The notes under the pieces are model-generated. The model ran no database searches and was not told the DNA's origin. It saw nothing but the letters and a program-made list of their open reading frames with translations. A stretch of 64,000 bases of DNA from CAVWGP01 sp963754645 (GTDB lineage: Bacteria; Pseudomonadota; Alphaproteobacteria; Bin65): the NCBI GenBank assembly GCA_963754645.1, contig CAVWGP010000012.1, positions 682,001 through 746,000 on the forward strand. Direction: 5' to 3'. Each line of letters begins with the position of its first letter. Position 1 is the stretch's first letter. This document shows, one piece after another, positions 1-9,493 of the stretch. Made by a program: the position numbers and the translations under genes.

Positions 1-220
1 TCTGCACCGTCGTGATCTTGTCAACCATGATGCGCGACACGGTCTTGAGGCCGTTCGTCGCGCTTGGCGCGATGGCGACACACAGCAGCGGTGCGTCGGC
101 GCGGTCGATCGTAAGCGGGCAAATCGTCGCCGAAGCCAGATCGCCGAAGCGGTCGTCTTGCGCGATGACGACGCGGCTGCTGCACGCGCCGGGCCGCGGC
201 TTGCCCACGTAGTGCGGCAT
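1..220 (-). CDS. MazF/PemK-like endoribonuclease toxin, partial at left window edge
   Basis: The minus strand from an ATG at 220 reads into the window edge for 73 codons. The reading VVIAQDDRF, then CPLT, then NGL and finally RIMVDKITTV matches the order of conserved MazF/PemK elements (the PxVVxQ strand, the CPLT strand and the SxxxxDKxxTV segment). MazF toxins cleave mRNA and are normally paired with an upstream antitoxin; none is visible here. The start of the protein is odd. GKPRP is followed by five extra residues before the VVIAQ strand, and no convincing MazF N-terminus (RGDVV-type) exists in any frame upstream, so the 5' end may be degraded. The C-terminus lies outside the window. It is divergent from livH. 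Confidence 0.55.
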   Translation of the reverse strand, partial: MPHYVGKPRPGACSSRVVIAQDDRFGDLASATICPLTIDRADAPLLCVAIAPSATNGLKTVSRIMVDKITTVQ

Positions 221-414
221 TGCTGTGCCAGGCGCGCCATCGGCTTTGCCGTCCCGCCGGGCCGTTTGGCCGCGCGCTTTGCCCGCCGCGACCCGCTTGT
301 CACCGCCGCCGCGCCATGTAAAGTCCGGCCCGAACGGGACAGGCGGGACGCGCCCCCTCGGGAGGCTGACGCGAACCCGCCGCCCGGCGGATTTTGGGGA
401 GGACCGGCGGCTCG

Positions 415-1332
415 ATGGGCCAGCTGATTTTCGAGACCGCCTTGAACGGCGTGCAATTCGGCGTTTTCCTGTTCCTGATCTCGGCCGGGCTCACGCTCGT
501 GTTCGGCATCATGAACATGGTCAACCTGGCGCACGGCTCGCTGTTCATGATGGGCGCCTATGCCGGCGCCTATGTGTTCCAGCAGACCGGGAGCTTCGGC
601 CTCGCCATCGTGGCGGCGGTGCCGTTCTCGCTGGCACTCGGCATCGTGCTCGAATATCTGGCGCTGCGCACGCTCTATGCCCGCGACCATCTCGACCAGG
701 TGCTCGCCACCTTCGGCATGATCCTGTTCTTCAACCAGATCGTGCTGCGCCTGTTCGGCGCCACCAGCCAGGAATTCCGCCTGCCCGACTCGATCAATTT
801 CCCCATGCCGATGCTGGGTTTCTCCTATCCGTCCTACCGCCTGATCGTGATCGCGGTGGGGCTCCTGGTCGGGCTCGGCCTGTTCCTTTTGATCGCGCGC
901 ACGCGCATCGGCATGCTGATCCGCGCCGGCGCCAGCAACCGGCCGATGGTGGGCGCGCTCGGCGTCAACATCCGCTTGCTGTTCACCGCGATCTTCGGCC
1001 TGGGTGCGGCGCTCGCGGGCTTGGCGGGCGTCATGATCGGGCCGATCGAGTCGGTCGAGTCGGGCATGGGCGAGAACAAGCTGATCCTGGCCTTCGTCGT
1101 CATCGTCATCGGCGGCATCGGCTCGATCCGCGGCGCCTTCATCGCCTCGATCCTGATCGGCCTGGTCGAGGTCAGCGGCCGGGTCTTCATGAAGGACATG
1201 CTGCGCGCCGTGCTGCCCGAGGCCTTCGCGCAGACGGCGGGGCCCGCGCTCGCCTCGATGAGCATCTATATCCTGATGGCCGCGGTGCTGTTCTTCAGGC
1301 CGCAGGGCCTGTTCCCGGCGCGGACGGGTTGA
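415..1332 (+). CDS. livH: Branched-chain amino acid ABC transporter permease LivH
   Basis: A 305-residue inner-membrane permease of the LivH/BPD_transp_2 family, which with LivM forms the channel of an importer for branched-chain amino acids, urea or short amides. The family signature LTLVFGIMNMVNLAHGS follows the first membrane helix. The segment FVVIVIGGIGSIRGAF near residue 225 is the cytoplasmic loop that contacts the ATPase. About eight hydrophobic segments are visible. I place the start at the ATG at 415 because GGGGAGG lies about 10 bases upstream; an in-frame TTG at 394 has no such site. It is first in livHMGF with 4 bases before livM. No LivJ/LivK binding-protein gene is in the window, so the substrate is undetermined. 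Confidence 0.9.
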   Translation: MGQLIFETALNGVQFGVFLFLISAGLTLVFGIMNMVNLAHGSLFMMGAYAGAYVFQQTGSFGLAIVAAVPFSLALGIVLEYLALRTLYARDHLDQVLATFGMILFFNQIVLRLFGATSQEFRLPDSINFPMPMLGFSYPSYRLIVIAVGLLVGLGLFLLIARTRIGMLIRAGASNRPMVGALGVNIRLLFTAIFGLGAALAGLAGVMIGPIESVESGMGENKLILAFVVIVIGGIGSIRGAFIASILIGLVEVSGRVFMKDMLRAVLPEAFAQTAGPALASMSIYILMAAVLFFRPQGLFPARTG

Positions 1333-1336
1333 GGCG

Positions 1337-2546
1337 ATGGCGGGTTCTGCAACCCACGCGCGCGCGGCCGAGCTGCGCTTCTCGCTCGGCGATCCGCGCT
1401 TCGTCGTCATCGCGCTCGGCACGCTCGGCTTGGCGCTGTTCCCGGTCGTCGCGTTCTATCTCGGCAAGACCTATCTCATCTCGCTGGTCGCCAAGATGCT
1501 GATTTTCGCGATCGCGGCGGCGAGCCTCGATCTGATCCTGGGCTACGGCGGCATGGTGAGCTTCGGCCACGCCGCCTATATCGGCCTCGGCGCCTACGCG
1601 GTCGCCGTGTGGTCGAAATACGGTGTCGACAATGGCTACCTACAGTTGTTGTGCGCCGTCGCCGGCTCCGCCGCAATATCCCTAGCAATCGGCGCTATTT
1701 CTCTTAGAACGAGCGGTCTGTATTTCATAATGATCACCCTTGCATTCACCCAGATGCTCTACTATTTGGGGATAAGCCTCGAGCCGTTCGGCGGCGACGA
1801 CGGGATGAACACGAAGCGCAGCTCGTTCGGATTTTTCACGCTCAACGACAATGTGCTGGGCCCGGCCCGGGGCGAGCGCGACGGCATCATGATCTACTAC
1901 GCGTCGTTCGCGGCGCTGCTGGCGACGGTCATCGTCCTGCGCCGCATCGTCGCCTCGCGCTTCGGCATGGCGATCCGCGGCGCCATGTCGAACCCGGTGC
2001 GCATGCAGGCGATCGGCTTTCCCATCTACCGCTACCGCCTCGCCGCCTTCGTCGTCGCCGGCGCGATCTGCGGCGTCGCCGGATTCCTGTTCGCCAACCA
2101 CCAGCAGTTCCTCTCGCCGGTCTACATGAACTGGATTCGATCCGGCGATATTTCTGATCATGGTGATCCTCGGCGGCGTCGGCACGATCTACGGCCCGGT
2201 GATCGGCGCGATCGCGCTGATCTCGCTCGAAGACGCGCTCGAGGACCATGTCGGCAAGGATTACTGGATGATGGTGCTCGGGCCCCTGCTCGTGCTCATC
2301 GTCCTGTTCGCCAATCGCGGGATCTACAGCCTGATCCCCGACCGCGCGAAAGGCCTGCCGAAATTCTTCGCCCTGCTCGGCGCCGCGACGGGCGCGCTCG
2401 CGCTCCTGATTTGGCTGATCTCGAAAAATTCGCCGCTGCATCTTCTCGGCACGATGACGCATCTGCCGCTCTACGTGCTGTTCGCCGCGATCCTGCTCGC
2501 GGGCGGGCTGCGCTATCTGCAGGACCGGCGCGCGAAGCATGGCTGA
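1337..2546 (+). CDS. livM: Branched-chain amino acid ABC transporter permease LivM, one-base frameshift
   Basis: Second Liv channel subunit, about 402 residues after correction. The N-terminal part carries the LivM signature LDLILGYGGMVSFGHAAY. The frame breaks after NWIRSGDI near 2151-2153, where the sequence has TTT; with TT the reading continues as ILIMVILGGVGTIYGP, the expected conserved loop, and runs to the stop at 2544-2546. It overlaps livG by 8 bases, which supports an originally intact operon. The break is either real inactivation or a T-run error. Bases about 1630-1790 use AT-rich codons (ATA, CTA, AGA) unlike the rest of the gene, although the encoded protein is the conserved LivM core. 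Confidence 0.85.
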
Positions 2547-3288
2547 GAACGCCCTCGTCATCGAGCGCCTGGTCAAGCGCTTCGGCGGCCTGACCGCGAC
2601 CGCCGATCTCTCGCTCGCGGTGACGCGGGGCGAGCTGCACGCCATCATCGGCCCCAACGGCGCCGGAAAAACGACGCTGATCTCGCAGCTCTCGGGCACG
2701 CTCATGCCCGACCAGGGCCGCATCGTTTTCGCCGGCCACGACATCACCTTCCTGCCGCCGCATGTCCGCTCGGCGCGCGGCCTCGCGCGCTCGTTCCAGG
2801 TCACCAGCCTGTTCCCGGATTTCACCGCCGCCGACAATGTCGCCCTCGCCGTGCAAGCCCATGCCGGCCACTCATTTCGTTTCATCCGCGCCGCGCGCAG
2901 CGAGCCCGAGCTGCGCAAGCCCGCGCTCGCGGCCCTCGCCCGCGTCGGCCTCGCCGAACGCGCCAACGTCACCGCCGCCGATCTTTCGCACGGCGAGCAC
3001 CGCCAGCTCGAAATCGCCATGGCGCTCGCCACCAAGCCGACCACGCTCCTGCTCGACGAGCCGATGGCGGGCATGGGGCCGGACGAATCGCAACGCATGA
3101 TCGAGACGCTCAAGAGCTTCAAGGGTTCGCACACCATTTTGCTGATCGAGCACGACATGGAGGCCGTCTTCGCGCTCGCCGACCGCATCACCGTGCTGGT
3201 CTACGGCGCCGCCATCGCCACCGGCACGCCCGACGAAATCCGCCGGAACCCCGAAGTGCGCCGCGCCTATCTCGGCGACGAGGCCTGA
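2539..3288 (+). CDS. livG: Branched-chain amino acid ABC transporter ATP-binding protein LivG
   Basis: A 249-residue ABC ATPase of the LivG type, energising the LivHM channel at the inner face of the membrane. Walker A GPNGAGKT is near residue 38, the signature LSHGEHRQLEIAMAL is near 152, Walker B TLLLDEPMAGM is near 170, and the H-loop IEHDME is near 202. The signature reads LSHGE rather than LSGGQ, as is common in LivG. The start overlaps the livM stop by 8 bases, implying translational coupling. LivG is normally distinguished from LivF by the longer insertion after Walker A, which is present here. Confidence 0.92.
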   Translation: MAENALVIERLVKRFGGLTATADLSLAVTRGELHAIIGPNGAGKTTLISQLSGTLMPDQGRIVFAGHDITFLPPHVRSARGLARSFQVTSLFPDFTAADNVALAVQAHAGHSFRFIRAARSEPELRKPALAALARVGLAERANVTAADLSHGEHRQLEIAMALATKPTTLLLDEPMAGMGPDESQRMIETLKSFKGSHTILLIEHDMEAVFALADRITVLVYGAAIATGTPDEIRRNPEVRRAYLGDEA

Positions 3289-3312
3289 CACCGGGCATGA
3301 CGGGAAATATCC

Positions 3313-3420
3313 TACCACAAAGGCAGGGCGACACGAAGAAGAAAAATTCGTGCGTCTTCGGCGCGCATCAAATGCCTTCTCCGATCGATCGCGTGCGATC
3401 GATCCGTGCCTCCGTGGTTC
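3313..3420. repeat. Degenerate inverted repeat, CCACAGAGGC family
   Basis: Between livG and livF. The left arm ACCACAAAGGCAG pairs imperfectly with GTGCCTCCGTGGT at 3406-3418. The same arms, in a cleaner form, occur at 20945-21037. This is an interspersed palindromic element, transcribed within the liv operon if the operon reads through. It explains the unusual 157-base gap before livF. Confidence 0.6.
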
Positions 3421-3445
3421 ATTTTCCTACCTTATCGAATCCGCC

Positions 3446-4147
3446 ATGCTGAGCGTCGCCGGCATCAAGACGTTTTACGGCCAGAGCCAGGTCCTGTTCG
3501 GCATGTCGCTCGACGTGCGGGACGGCGAGGTCGTGACGCTCATGGGCCGCAACGGCATGGGCAAGACGACGACGATCCGCTCGATCATGGGCCTGACGCC
3601 GGCGCGCGAGGGCGCCATCGGCTTCGACGGCGTGCCGATCCGCGACCTGCCGTCCTACGCCGTGGCGCGCCTGGGCCTGGGCCTGGTGCCCGAGGGCCGG
3701 CAGATTTTTCCCAACCTCACGGTCGAGGAAAACCTGATCGCGACCGCGCACAACCGCGCCGGCGCCAAATCGCCCTGGAGCTTGACGCGCATCTACGACT
3801 TGTTTCCCGGCATCGCGGCGCGCCGCGCCAACATGGGCAACCAGCTTTCGGGCGGCGAGCAGCAGATGCTCGCCATCGGCCGCGCCCTGATGACCAATCC
3901 GCGCCTGCTCATCCTCGACGAGGCGACCGAGGGCCTGGCGCCCCTCATCCGCATCGAGATCTGGAGCACGCTCGAAAAGCTCAAAGCCGAGCGCCAATCG
4001 ATCCTCGTCGTCGACAAGAACGTCGAAACCCTCACCCGCATCGCCGACCGCCACTACATCATCGAGAAGGGCAAGGTCGTGTGGACCGGCAACTCGCCGG
4101 CCTTGAAGGCCGACGTGGCGCTGCAGCACCGGTATTTGGGGGTTTAG
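3446..4147 (+). CDS. livF: Branched-chain amino acid ABC transporter ATP-binding protein LivF
   Basis: A 233-residue ABC ATPase of the LivF type, the partner of LivG. Walker A GRNGMGKT is near residue 34, the signature LSGGEQQMLAIGRAL near 134, and Walker B LLILDEATEGLAP near 154. The ATG at 3446 gives the usual LivF length and N-terminus (LSVAGIKTFYG); an upstream in-frame codon at 3350 would add 32 unrelated residues from inside a repeat. The stop overlaps the stop of the convergent DUF5615 gene by two bases. The last roughly 340 bases, from the signature motif to the stop, recur at 4785-5128 and, damaged, at 10541-10895. Confidence 0.93.
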   Translation: MLSVAGIKTFYGQSQVLFGMSLDVRDGEVVTLMGRNGMGKTTTIRSIMGLTPAREGAIGFDGVPIRDLPSYAVARLGLGLVPEGRQIFPNLTVEENLIATAHNRAGAKSPWSLTRIYDLFPGIAARRANMGNQLSGGEQQMLAIGRALMTNPRLLILDEATEGLAPLIRIEIWSTLEKLKAERQSILVVDKNVETLTRIADRHYIIEKGKVVWTGNSPALKADVALQHRYLGV

Positions 4148-4479
4148 GCGGTCAGCACGAGCAAGGCCTTCTTCGGGTCGGCGATAAAATCCCTCATCCG
4201 GATATGCTGGCGCCGCAGCAGTACCTCCACCGTCCGCGTGCCGGCATTTCCAACCCGGAGCACGATGACCTTCGGCGGCGGGCCAAGCAACCAACTGCGT
4301 TGCAGGAAATCGGCATCCTTTGTCACGATCGCAAGGCCATGTTCCAAAGCATGGGACCATATGAGGTCATCCGGCGCCCGCTCAAGCCCGCTTGAAACAA
4401 CGTGCTCGGAATCCGGATAACAATCGGCCAGGAGCTTGACGAGCTTGCGCGACAAATTTTCGTCGAACAGAAGCCTCAC
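4144..4479 (-). CDS. DUF5615 PIN-like toxin component
   Basis: A 111-residue protein of the DUF5615 PIN-like family. It shows the typical start LLFDENLSRKLV, a mid-segment DLIWSHALEHGLAIVTKDADF and the end VIVLRVGN. The acidic residues D and E of LLFDEN and the D of TKDADF are the likely metal ligands of a PIN-like nuclease. It overlaps the upstream DUF433 gene by 4 bases (ATGA), the standard arrangement for this two-gene toxin-antitoxin module. The target and activity of this family are not well established. The module sits exactly between full-length livF and a second livF 3' end. Confidence 0.85.
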   Translation of the reverse strand: MRLLFDENLSRKLVKLLADCYPDSEHVVSSGLERAPDDLIWSHALEHGLAIVTKDADFLQRSWLLGPPPKVIVLRVGNAGTRTVEVLLRRQHIRMRDFIADPKKALLVLTA

Positions 4480-4703
4480 TCGCCGGGCGCCAACAGCGCG
4501 CGTTCACGGTCCGCCGCAAATGCAAGGCAGGCACGAATGTCTTCGGCCGTCAGCTCCGGAAAGTCCGACAGGATTTCGGCTTCCGTCATGCCGCCGGCAA
4601 GATACTCCAGCACATCCCTGACGGTGATGCGCAGGCCCCGAATGCACGGCTGACCGCCGCGCTTGCCGGCCTCGATGGTGATAATCTTGCGATAATCGAT
4701 CAT
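4476..4703 (-). CDS. DUF433 antitoxin component
   Basis: A 75-residue protein of the DUF433 family (VapB-like small HTH), the usual partner of DUF5615. The diagnostic segments are GGQPCIRGLRITVRDVLE and MTEAEILSDFPELTAEDI, the latter forming the winged-helix-like DNA-binding part. The gene precedes and overlaps its toxin by four bases. The promoter should lie just beyond 4703, between the module and the truncated livF copy. Antitoxins of this type usually autoregulate, but I see no clear palindrome there. Confidence 0.85.
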   Translation of the reverse strand: MIDYRKIITIEAGKRGGQPCIRGLRITVRDVLEYLAGGMTEAEILSDFPELTAEDIRACLAFAADRERALLAPGE

Positions 4704-4784
4704 CGGGCAATGTTAGGATTCGATGCCAAGCCCGTCAATCGCACGATACGACGAGAACACAGCGCCTGAGCATCGACGCAATTT

Positions 4785-5128
4785 AACCAGGCATCGCGGC
4801 GCGGCGCGCCAACATGGGCAACCAGCTCTCGGGCGGCGAGCAGCAGATGCTCGCCATCGGCCGCGCCTTGATGACCAATCCGCGCCTGCTCATTCTCGAC
4901 GAAGCCACCGAGGGCCTGGCGCCGCTCATCCGCATCGAGATCTGGAACACGCTCGAAAAGCTCAAATCCGAGCGCCAATCGATCCTCGTCGTCGACAAGA
5001 ACGTCGAGACCCTGACCCGCATCGCCGACCGCCACTACATCATCGAGAAGGGCAAGGTGGTGTGGACCGGCGATTCGCCGGCGCTCAAGGCCGACGTGGC
5101 GCTGCAGCACCGCTATTTGGGGGTTTAG
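4785..5128 (+). pseudogene. Second copy of livF 3' half (C-terminal fragment)
   Basis: About 340 bases aligning with 3807-4147 of livF with about 18 differences by my alignment (near 95% identity), most at third codon positions. It encodes the ABC signature LSGGEQQMLAIGRAL through the normal C-terminus and stop, but lacks Walker A, so it cannot be a working ATPase. The open frame is intact from an internal ATG at 4814. The silent character of most differences suggests this sequence evolved as part of a functional livF allele elsewhere before arriving here, rather than decaying in place. The DUF433/DUF5615 pair separates it from full-length livF. Confidence 0.85.
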
Positions 5129-5162
5129 AGCGCCAGATGCGGTCGCGCCTGCTCCTTCACGC

Positions 5163-5222
5163 GTCATCCTGAGCGAATGCGCGACGCGGAGCGGCGCGCC
5201 GAAGTCGAAGGACCTCGTGACG
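5163..5222. repeat. Half-site of interspersed GTCATCC...GGACCTC repeat
   Basis: The sequence beginning GTCATCCTGAGCG and ending GAAGGACCTCG resembles the left arm of the element at 24623-24789 and, in reverse orientation, the element at 9494-9558. It overlaps the extreme 3' end of the STAND gene in either reading frame, so the last residues of that protein are probably encoded by repeat DNA. Confidence 0.55.
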
Positions 5223-8200
5223 GCTTGCGGCTTCTCTTCTTTGAACTCTTTCCTTTGAGCGTTTTTCGACGAATTTTCGCCCGACTTTGCCCCTTTTTCG
5301 AAGCTCTTGACTTGGTCGCCAGGTTCGACACATCGAGAACGAACACCTCGATCTTCCCTCTTAAGATCCTTTGGCAAGTCATTGTCCAGCATCTCCCGCA
5401 GCGCCTTCGAAGTTTTCGGCTTCGCCCTCGAATCCGAGCGAGCGGGCAAGTTCTTGTTCGCGACGTTGCCGAACCATAGAACCAGATAGACGCCGTGACC
5501 CCGCGCATGCACATAGCGCGCGTAGCGCTCCTCAAGCTGCTCGACCGCCGCCATCCATAGGTCGGAATGCCATTGGCCCTTGACCTCGACCGGAAGGTCG
5601 TTCTTCTTGCCGTCGAGCAGGAGCGATGCGACGATATCGACGCGGTTGTCGTCCGGCATGCTGCCTTCGCGACGTAACGCGATATCGATCATATCGAAGC
5701 GCGGCCGGAGACGATCCAGGATATGGTCGCGGCAATCGTTCTCGGCGCGCGGCTTCGCCCCGTTCCAAAACTGCCGCCAACCCATGGTGTCGCCATCGCG
5801 GATATCGCTCTGCAACCGTTCAAGCTCATCGATCATCTTGGCCCGGAGATCGGGCACCGTGCGCGGCGCGCCGCCCTTGAGCAACGACTGAACGGCGGCG
5901 AAATTCGGAGGCCTCATGTCCCGATCGCGCTGCCGCTTGCGCCAGCCGGCACGCAGATGGCGTAGATATTGATGGTATTCCGATAATTGCGGATTGCCGA
6001 TCAGCGCATCAAGCGCCGCACTGGCCTCGGGTTCATCGTTGGACTCGATTATCCGCATACAGGAGGCCAGGAATTGCTCTGCGTTCCACGGATTCGTGTC
6101 TCCCGAGCCACTTCTCGGAAAATTGCACCGCGGCCACTGAGGCGCGAATTTCTCTATGACGAGCATGCATTGCGTTACATCCAGATTAGGCCACCGGCGC
6201 GTGCGCTTGACCGGATACCCACCGACATTTCCGCCGGCAATCTCTCGAAACGACCAGAGGCGCTCTTTGCCTTCGTCGGCAAACGCCGCAATCTGCTGCC
6301 CGTGAGCCCCGAAATCCAACAAGAATGCAGCCGGCACCCAAATGGCTCGATACGCCGGCTCGATCGTTCCCTCCACGAGATTTCGATCGACTTCGCCGAT
6401 TTGCCGGCACCGCGACTGAACTAAACCGATAAGCGCTCCTCTGTCGCCGAATAGCAGAGCGGCTTCAAACAGCTCTGATTGAAGCGGCACCGGCGCATTT
6501 GGAAAATTTTCCAGCCACTCGACGGCAAGCCTGCCGGCGCACAATGCAAAACGTTCGTCCGAAATAAAGTGATGAAGCCCTCGCACATGCCGCAACCCGG
6601 CAGCGATCTGCGGCTCGAAAAAACGCCGAGCGAAGCTCTCGATTTCCAGATCCGTTCTAAGCACAGCCCTTTCGATCGCTTCGGCCGCGTCCTTGAATTT
6701 TCTAAGTGTATCGTGGCAGAAGTTTGACGACAGGCCAGCTTCTAGGGCCGAGCGAGAAATGTCGTCGATCCGTCCATTTCTCCGATGGCGATCGACGATG
6801 CCAGCACAGATAACATATTCTAACTTGTGCATCTTCCCTTCGGTCGAAGTCCGTACCGTACTCTCAATCGTCGGCAAATCACCGCGTCCAAATGCGGCGG
6901 CAAGTCCATTTAGAGCCACCTGCACATTCTCGCGTCCCACAAGGTCCGCAACTCTCTGCTCGGGTGTTTCCCCGTTGATACCCCGCAATTGGCCAAGATA
7001 AGCCATTGCAATATCGTACAGCCAGCCAAGATGGTCTCCACGTTCTATATCCTCCCGACACGCGGAAAATAAATCGCCTCGCTCGCGCCGGTCAATCGTC
7101 GCCTTCTCGTCGCGCCGAACTTTTTCTTCCGCGCGGCGTTCTTCAAACGCCCGGTCGGGTGGACGCGTAATCTCCGCCCACTTCGCCGCTAGCTGCGGAT
7201 GTGCCTCAGCATGCCGCTCGGCCATCGATCTGATCGAGTCTCGGTGGAAACCCCAGCGAGCCAATGCAGCCCATAATTGAATATTGTTCGGCTGCACACT
7301 CTCCGTTGCCGCAATATCGAGGTGATACGCGATATCCGACTCCGATGGACCAATTCCCTCAAAGATATCCTTGAAACGAAATAACGCCATCCACGGACTC
7401 TCCTCGAATCCGGTGTCACGAAACGCAAGTGCTTGAATATCTCGCCGAAACTTATCGTTAGATTGCAAGGCCGCCGAAGCGGTCGGCGCCTTCCAGAAAT
7501 CATGGTCGTCGAGATGAAGGTTTCGAATCCAACGCCACAGCCGGTCGGCCGTCGGTTGGCGGTCGATCTGTGCAAAGCGCCGCTCGATGAGCAAGATCAC
7601 CGATGGCGAAAGCACCTCTAGTTTGGGGTGGCCATCATGCCGCTGAACTCGCCGTATCTCGTCCATTCGATAGGCTAGTCGATCAAGCACCGGCTCCACG
7701 AGCTTGTCGGAAAGAGCTTCCAACTGGTCGCAATATTCGATGGAGAAGTCCATGCCGGCTCCGTCGGCATTTTGCAATTGCGCGTCGGCAATCGTATCGG
7801 CAATGGTGTCTGGATCGATCCCTTCGCCTCGCTGTCGGCGTATTATCCTCGTGGCGACGCGAAGCAATTCTTTGGTTTTGTGGCTTCTCAGGGTATCGAC
7901 TGCTTCCTTCCATTTGAGGTTGGAATCGATTCGAAGGGCCTCCACCGCATCGATCCGCTCTTCGCCCGACCTGCTTCGATCGGTCGCGATCCTCAACAGA
8001 TCGCCGGTCATCGCCGCCGCCAGTAGGGACCCGCGCATGCAATCCAGAAGCAGGCCGAACACGTGATCCCCACGATTTGGCTCTTTGAGATATTGCAGTA
8101 CGTCGTCCCGCAACTCGGGAACGAAGAAGCCGCCCATCATCGGGTCGGTGCCGAAGTCAACTCGCCGGAAGTATGGGTCTTCCTGAGCGAACGCGTGCAA

Positions 8201-9397
8201 TGACGCCAGCAAATGGAGTTTATCCTCAAGTGAGAGGCCCGTTGGGTCGCCATACCGGAACACTCCGTAAGGATCGCGCGCAATCGCCGCGCGGCGGATA
8301 TCTTCCGAACCCATGGTCCCCAACCAGGCGTGGAGGCCGCGGAGGTCGCTGCGCACGTGCCCGTGCGGCGCGACGGCTTCAGTCAAGCGCCGGCGCGAAA
8401 TCTTTTCCGCTTTGAGCCGCGCGCTCAGCCATTCCGCCGCGAGAAACTCGGCCAGCATACGGTGCATGGGAAGCAACTTCGTTCCGCCGCCAGGCCTGAA
8501 CAGTCGCGTGCCGGCCGCGGCTTGCAAATTGCTCAAATCACTTCCGCCAAAGGCGGCGAGCCGCGGAAACCGCTTCACTCCGTCCTCCACCCGCTCGACG
8601 CCTTCCGCCCCGCAGAGCAGCAGATGGGCGAAGATTTCGCCGGCGGCCTCGCGTATCCTCTCGGGCGGCGGGCGCGACGCCATCTTGTAGAAGTCGTAGC
8701 TCTCCTCGATCGACTGAGCGACGGCGAGACTGAAAAGCTCGGTCCTGGTCTTCGGCCAGTTGCCGCCTTTCACCACCAACACGAGGAGCCGCAAGCTTTC
8801 CGGGTTGCCGAGCAATTCCCCAAGATCGCGCGCCTCGGCTTCCGCCAGGAATCGTTCCCCGTCCATGCCGGGGGCAAATTTCTTGACGAGCGCGAGCCGG
8901 TCCTTGTGCGAGAACGGGTCGAAATAGGCTACCACCGGTGGCGCACCATAGGCGCGTTGAAGGAGCACGAGATTGCGCGCGCCCTCCCAATCGGCCGCGC
9001 GGCAGGCGATGAGCGCCGGGGGATAGCCGAGTAAGCCAAGCCGTTTGCCCACATGGAACGCGGCATTTTCCGTTTGCACGGCGGCAATTTCATCGAGCCC
9101 GTCGATGACGACAACCTCGTTGGCGCCGATCCGCAGGCTCCCTGGATCGAACCCCACAAACTCAGCGCCGGTGAAACGCCTCGCCTTGTTCGCGTTGGCC
9201 AGCGCTTCGGCGAAGGCCGACTTGCCGCCGCCGGGCTCGGCGAGGACGACGACGATGCGCCCGAGCGTCGGCGCGTCCATGTCGGCGATCGTTTCCTCGG
9301 GCTTGCGCCCGGGCACGCGAAGGCGCCGCGGGACGTAGAAATCACCCGCGGTTTCGCTCCCTGTTACCGATTTTTGAAATCGTTCTGCTTCCAACAC
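5164..9397 (-). CDS. Large STAND/NACHT-like NTPase with C-terminal PD-(D/E)XK nuclease, probable defence protein
   Basis: About 1,410 residues. An N-terminal P-loop reads AEPGGGKS (Lys59) and Walker B reads EVVVIDGLDE (Asp99, Asp102-Glu103), the NACHT/STAND pattern. A helical region of about 900 residues follows. The C-terminus has NRVDIVA and LPVEVKGQ, the D and ExK of a PD-(D/E)XK nuclease. This layout fits phage-defence NTPases that sense through the helical region and act through the nuclease; that role is inferred. At 5359 one extra T (an A on the coding strand) shifts the frame; without it the reading is KIEVFVLDVS, a natural end to the nuclease fold, and it stops at 5164. Uncorrected, the frame runs to 4700 antisense to the livF copy, which I regard as spurious. 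The start is GTG at 9397. G+C and codon use are lower than in flanking genes, suggesting transfer. No partner gene is evident. Confidence 0.75.
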
Positions 9398-9406
9398 CGA
9401 CCGGAC

Positions 9407-9431
9407 CGTACAATGATGCGCGCATTGTACG
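9407..9431. promoter_or_regulatory. Perfect palindrome at the STAND gene transcription start
   Basis: The arms CGTACAATG and CATTGTACG (9 bases each) flank a 7-base spacer. The element lies about 10 bases upstream of the GTG start and just downstream of the candidate -10 box, where an operator or a structured leader would act. No regulator gene is adjacent. Confidence 0.5.
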
Positions 9432-9459
9432 ATCTAGTACGGGCAATTTCATCGTTCAA
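9431..9459 (-). promoter_or_regulatory. Candidate sigma-70 promoter for the STAND gene
   Basis: Reading the minus strand, TTGAAC (9459-9454) and TAGATC (9436-9431) are separated by 17 bases. The predicted start falls inside the palindrome at 9407-9431. No Shine-Dalgarno sequence is obvious before the GTG. Confidence 0.4.
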
Positions 9460-9493
9460 TGCCGGCCTAGCCACGGTCTCGGCGCGTTCTGGC

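Noticed and set aside
225..1502. Long plus-strand frame overlapping livH in another frame
   Set aside because: Arginine-rich composition typical of out-of-frame reading in GC-rich DNA; livH is a clear family match over the same bases.
4700..5163. Continuation of the STAND reading frame antisense to the second livF copy
   Set aside because: The extra 154 residues are the antisense of conserved livF codons, and the conserved nuclease ending appears in another frame after a one-base correction.
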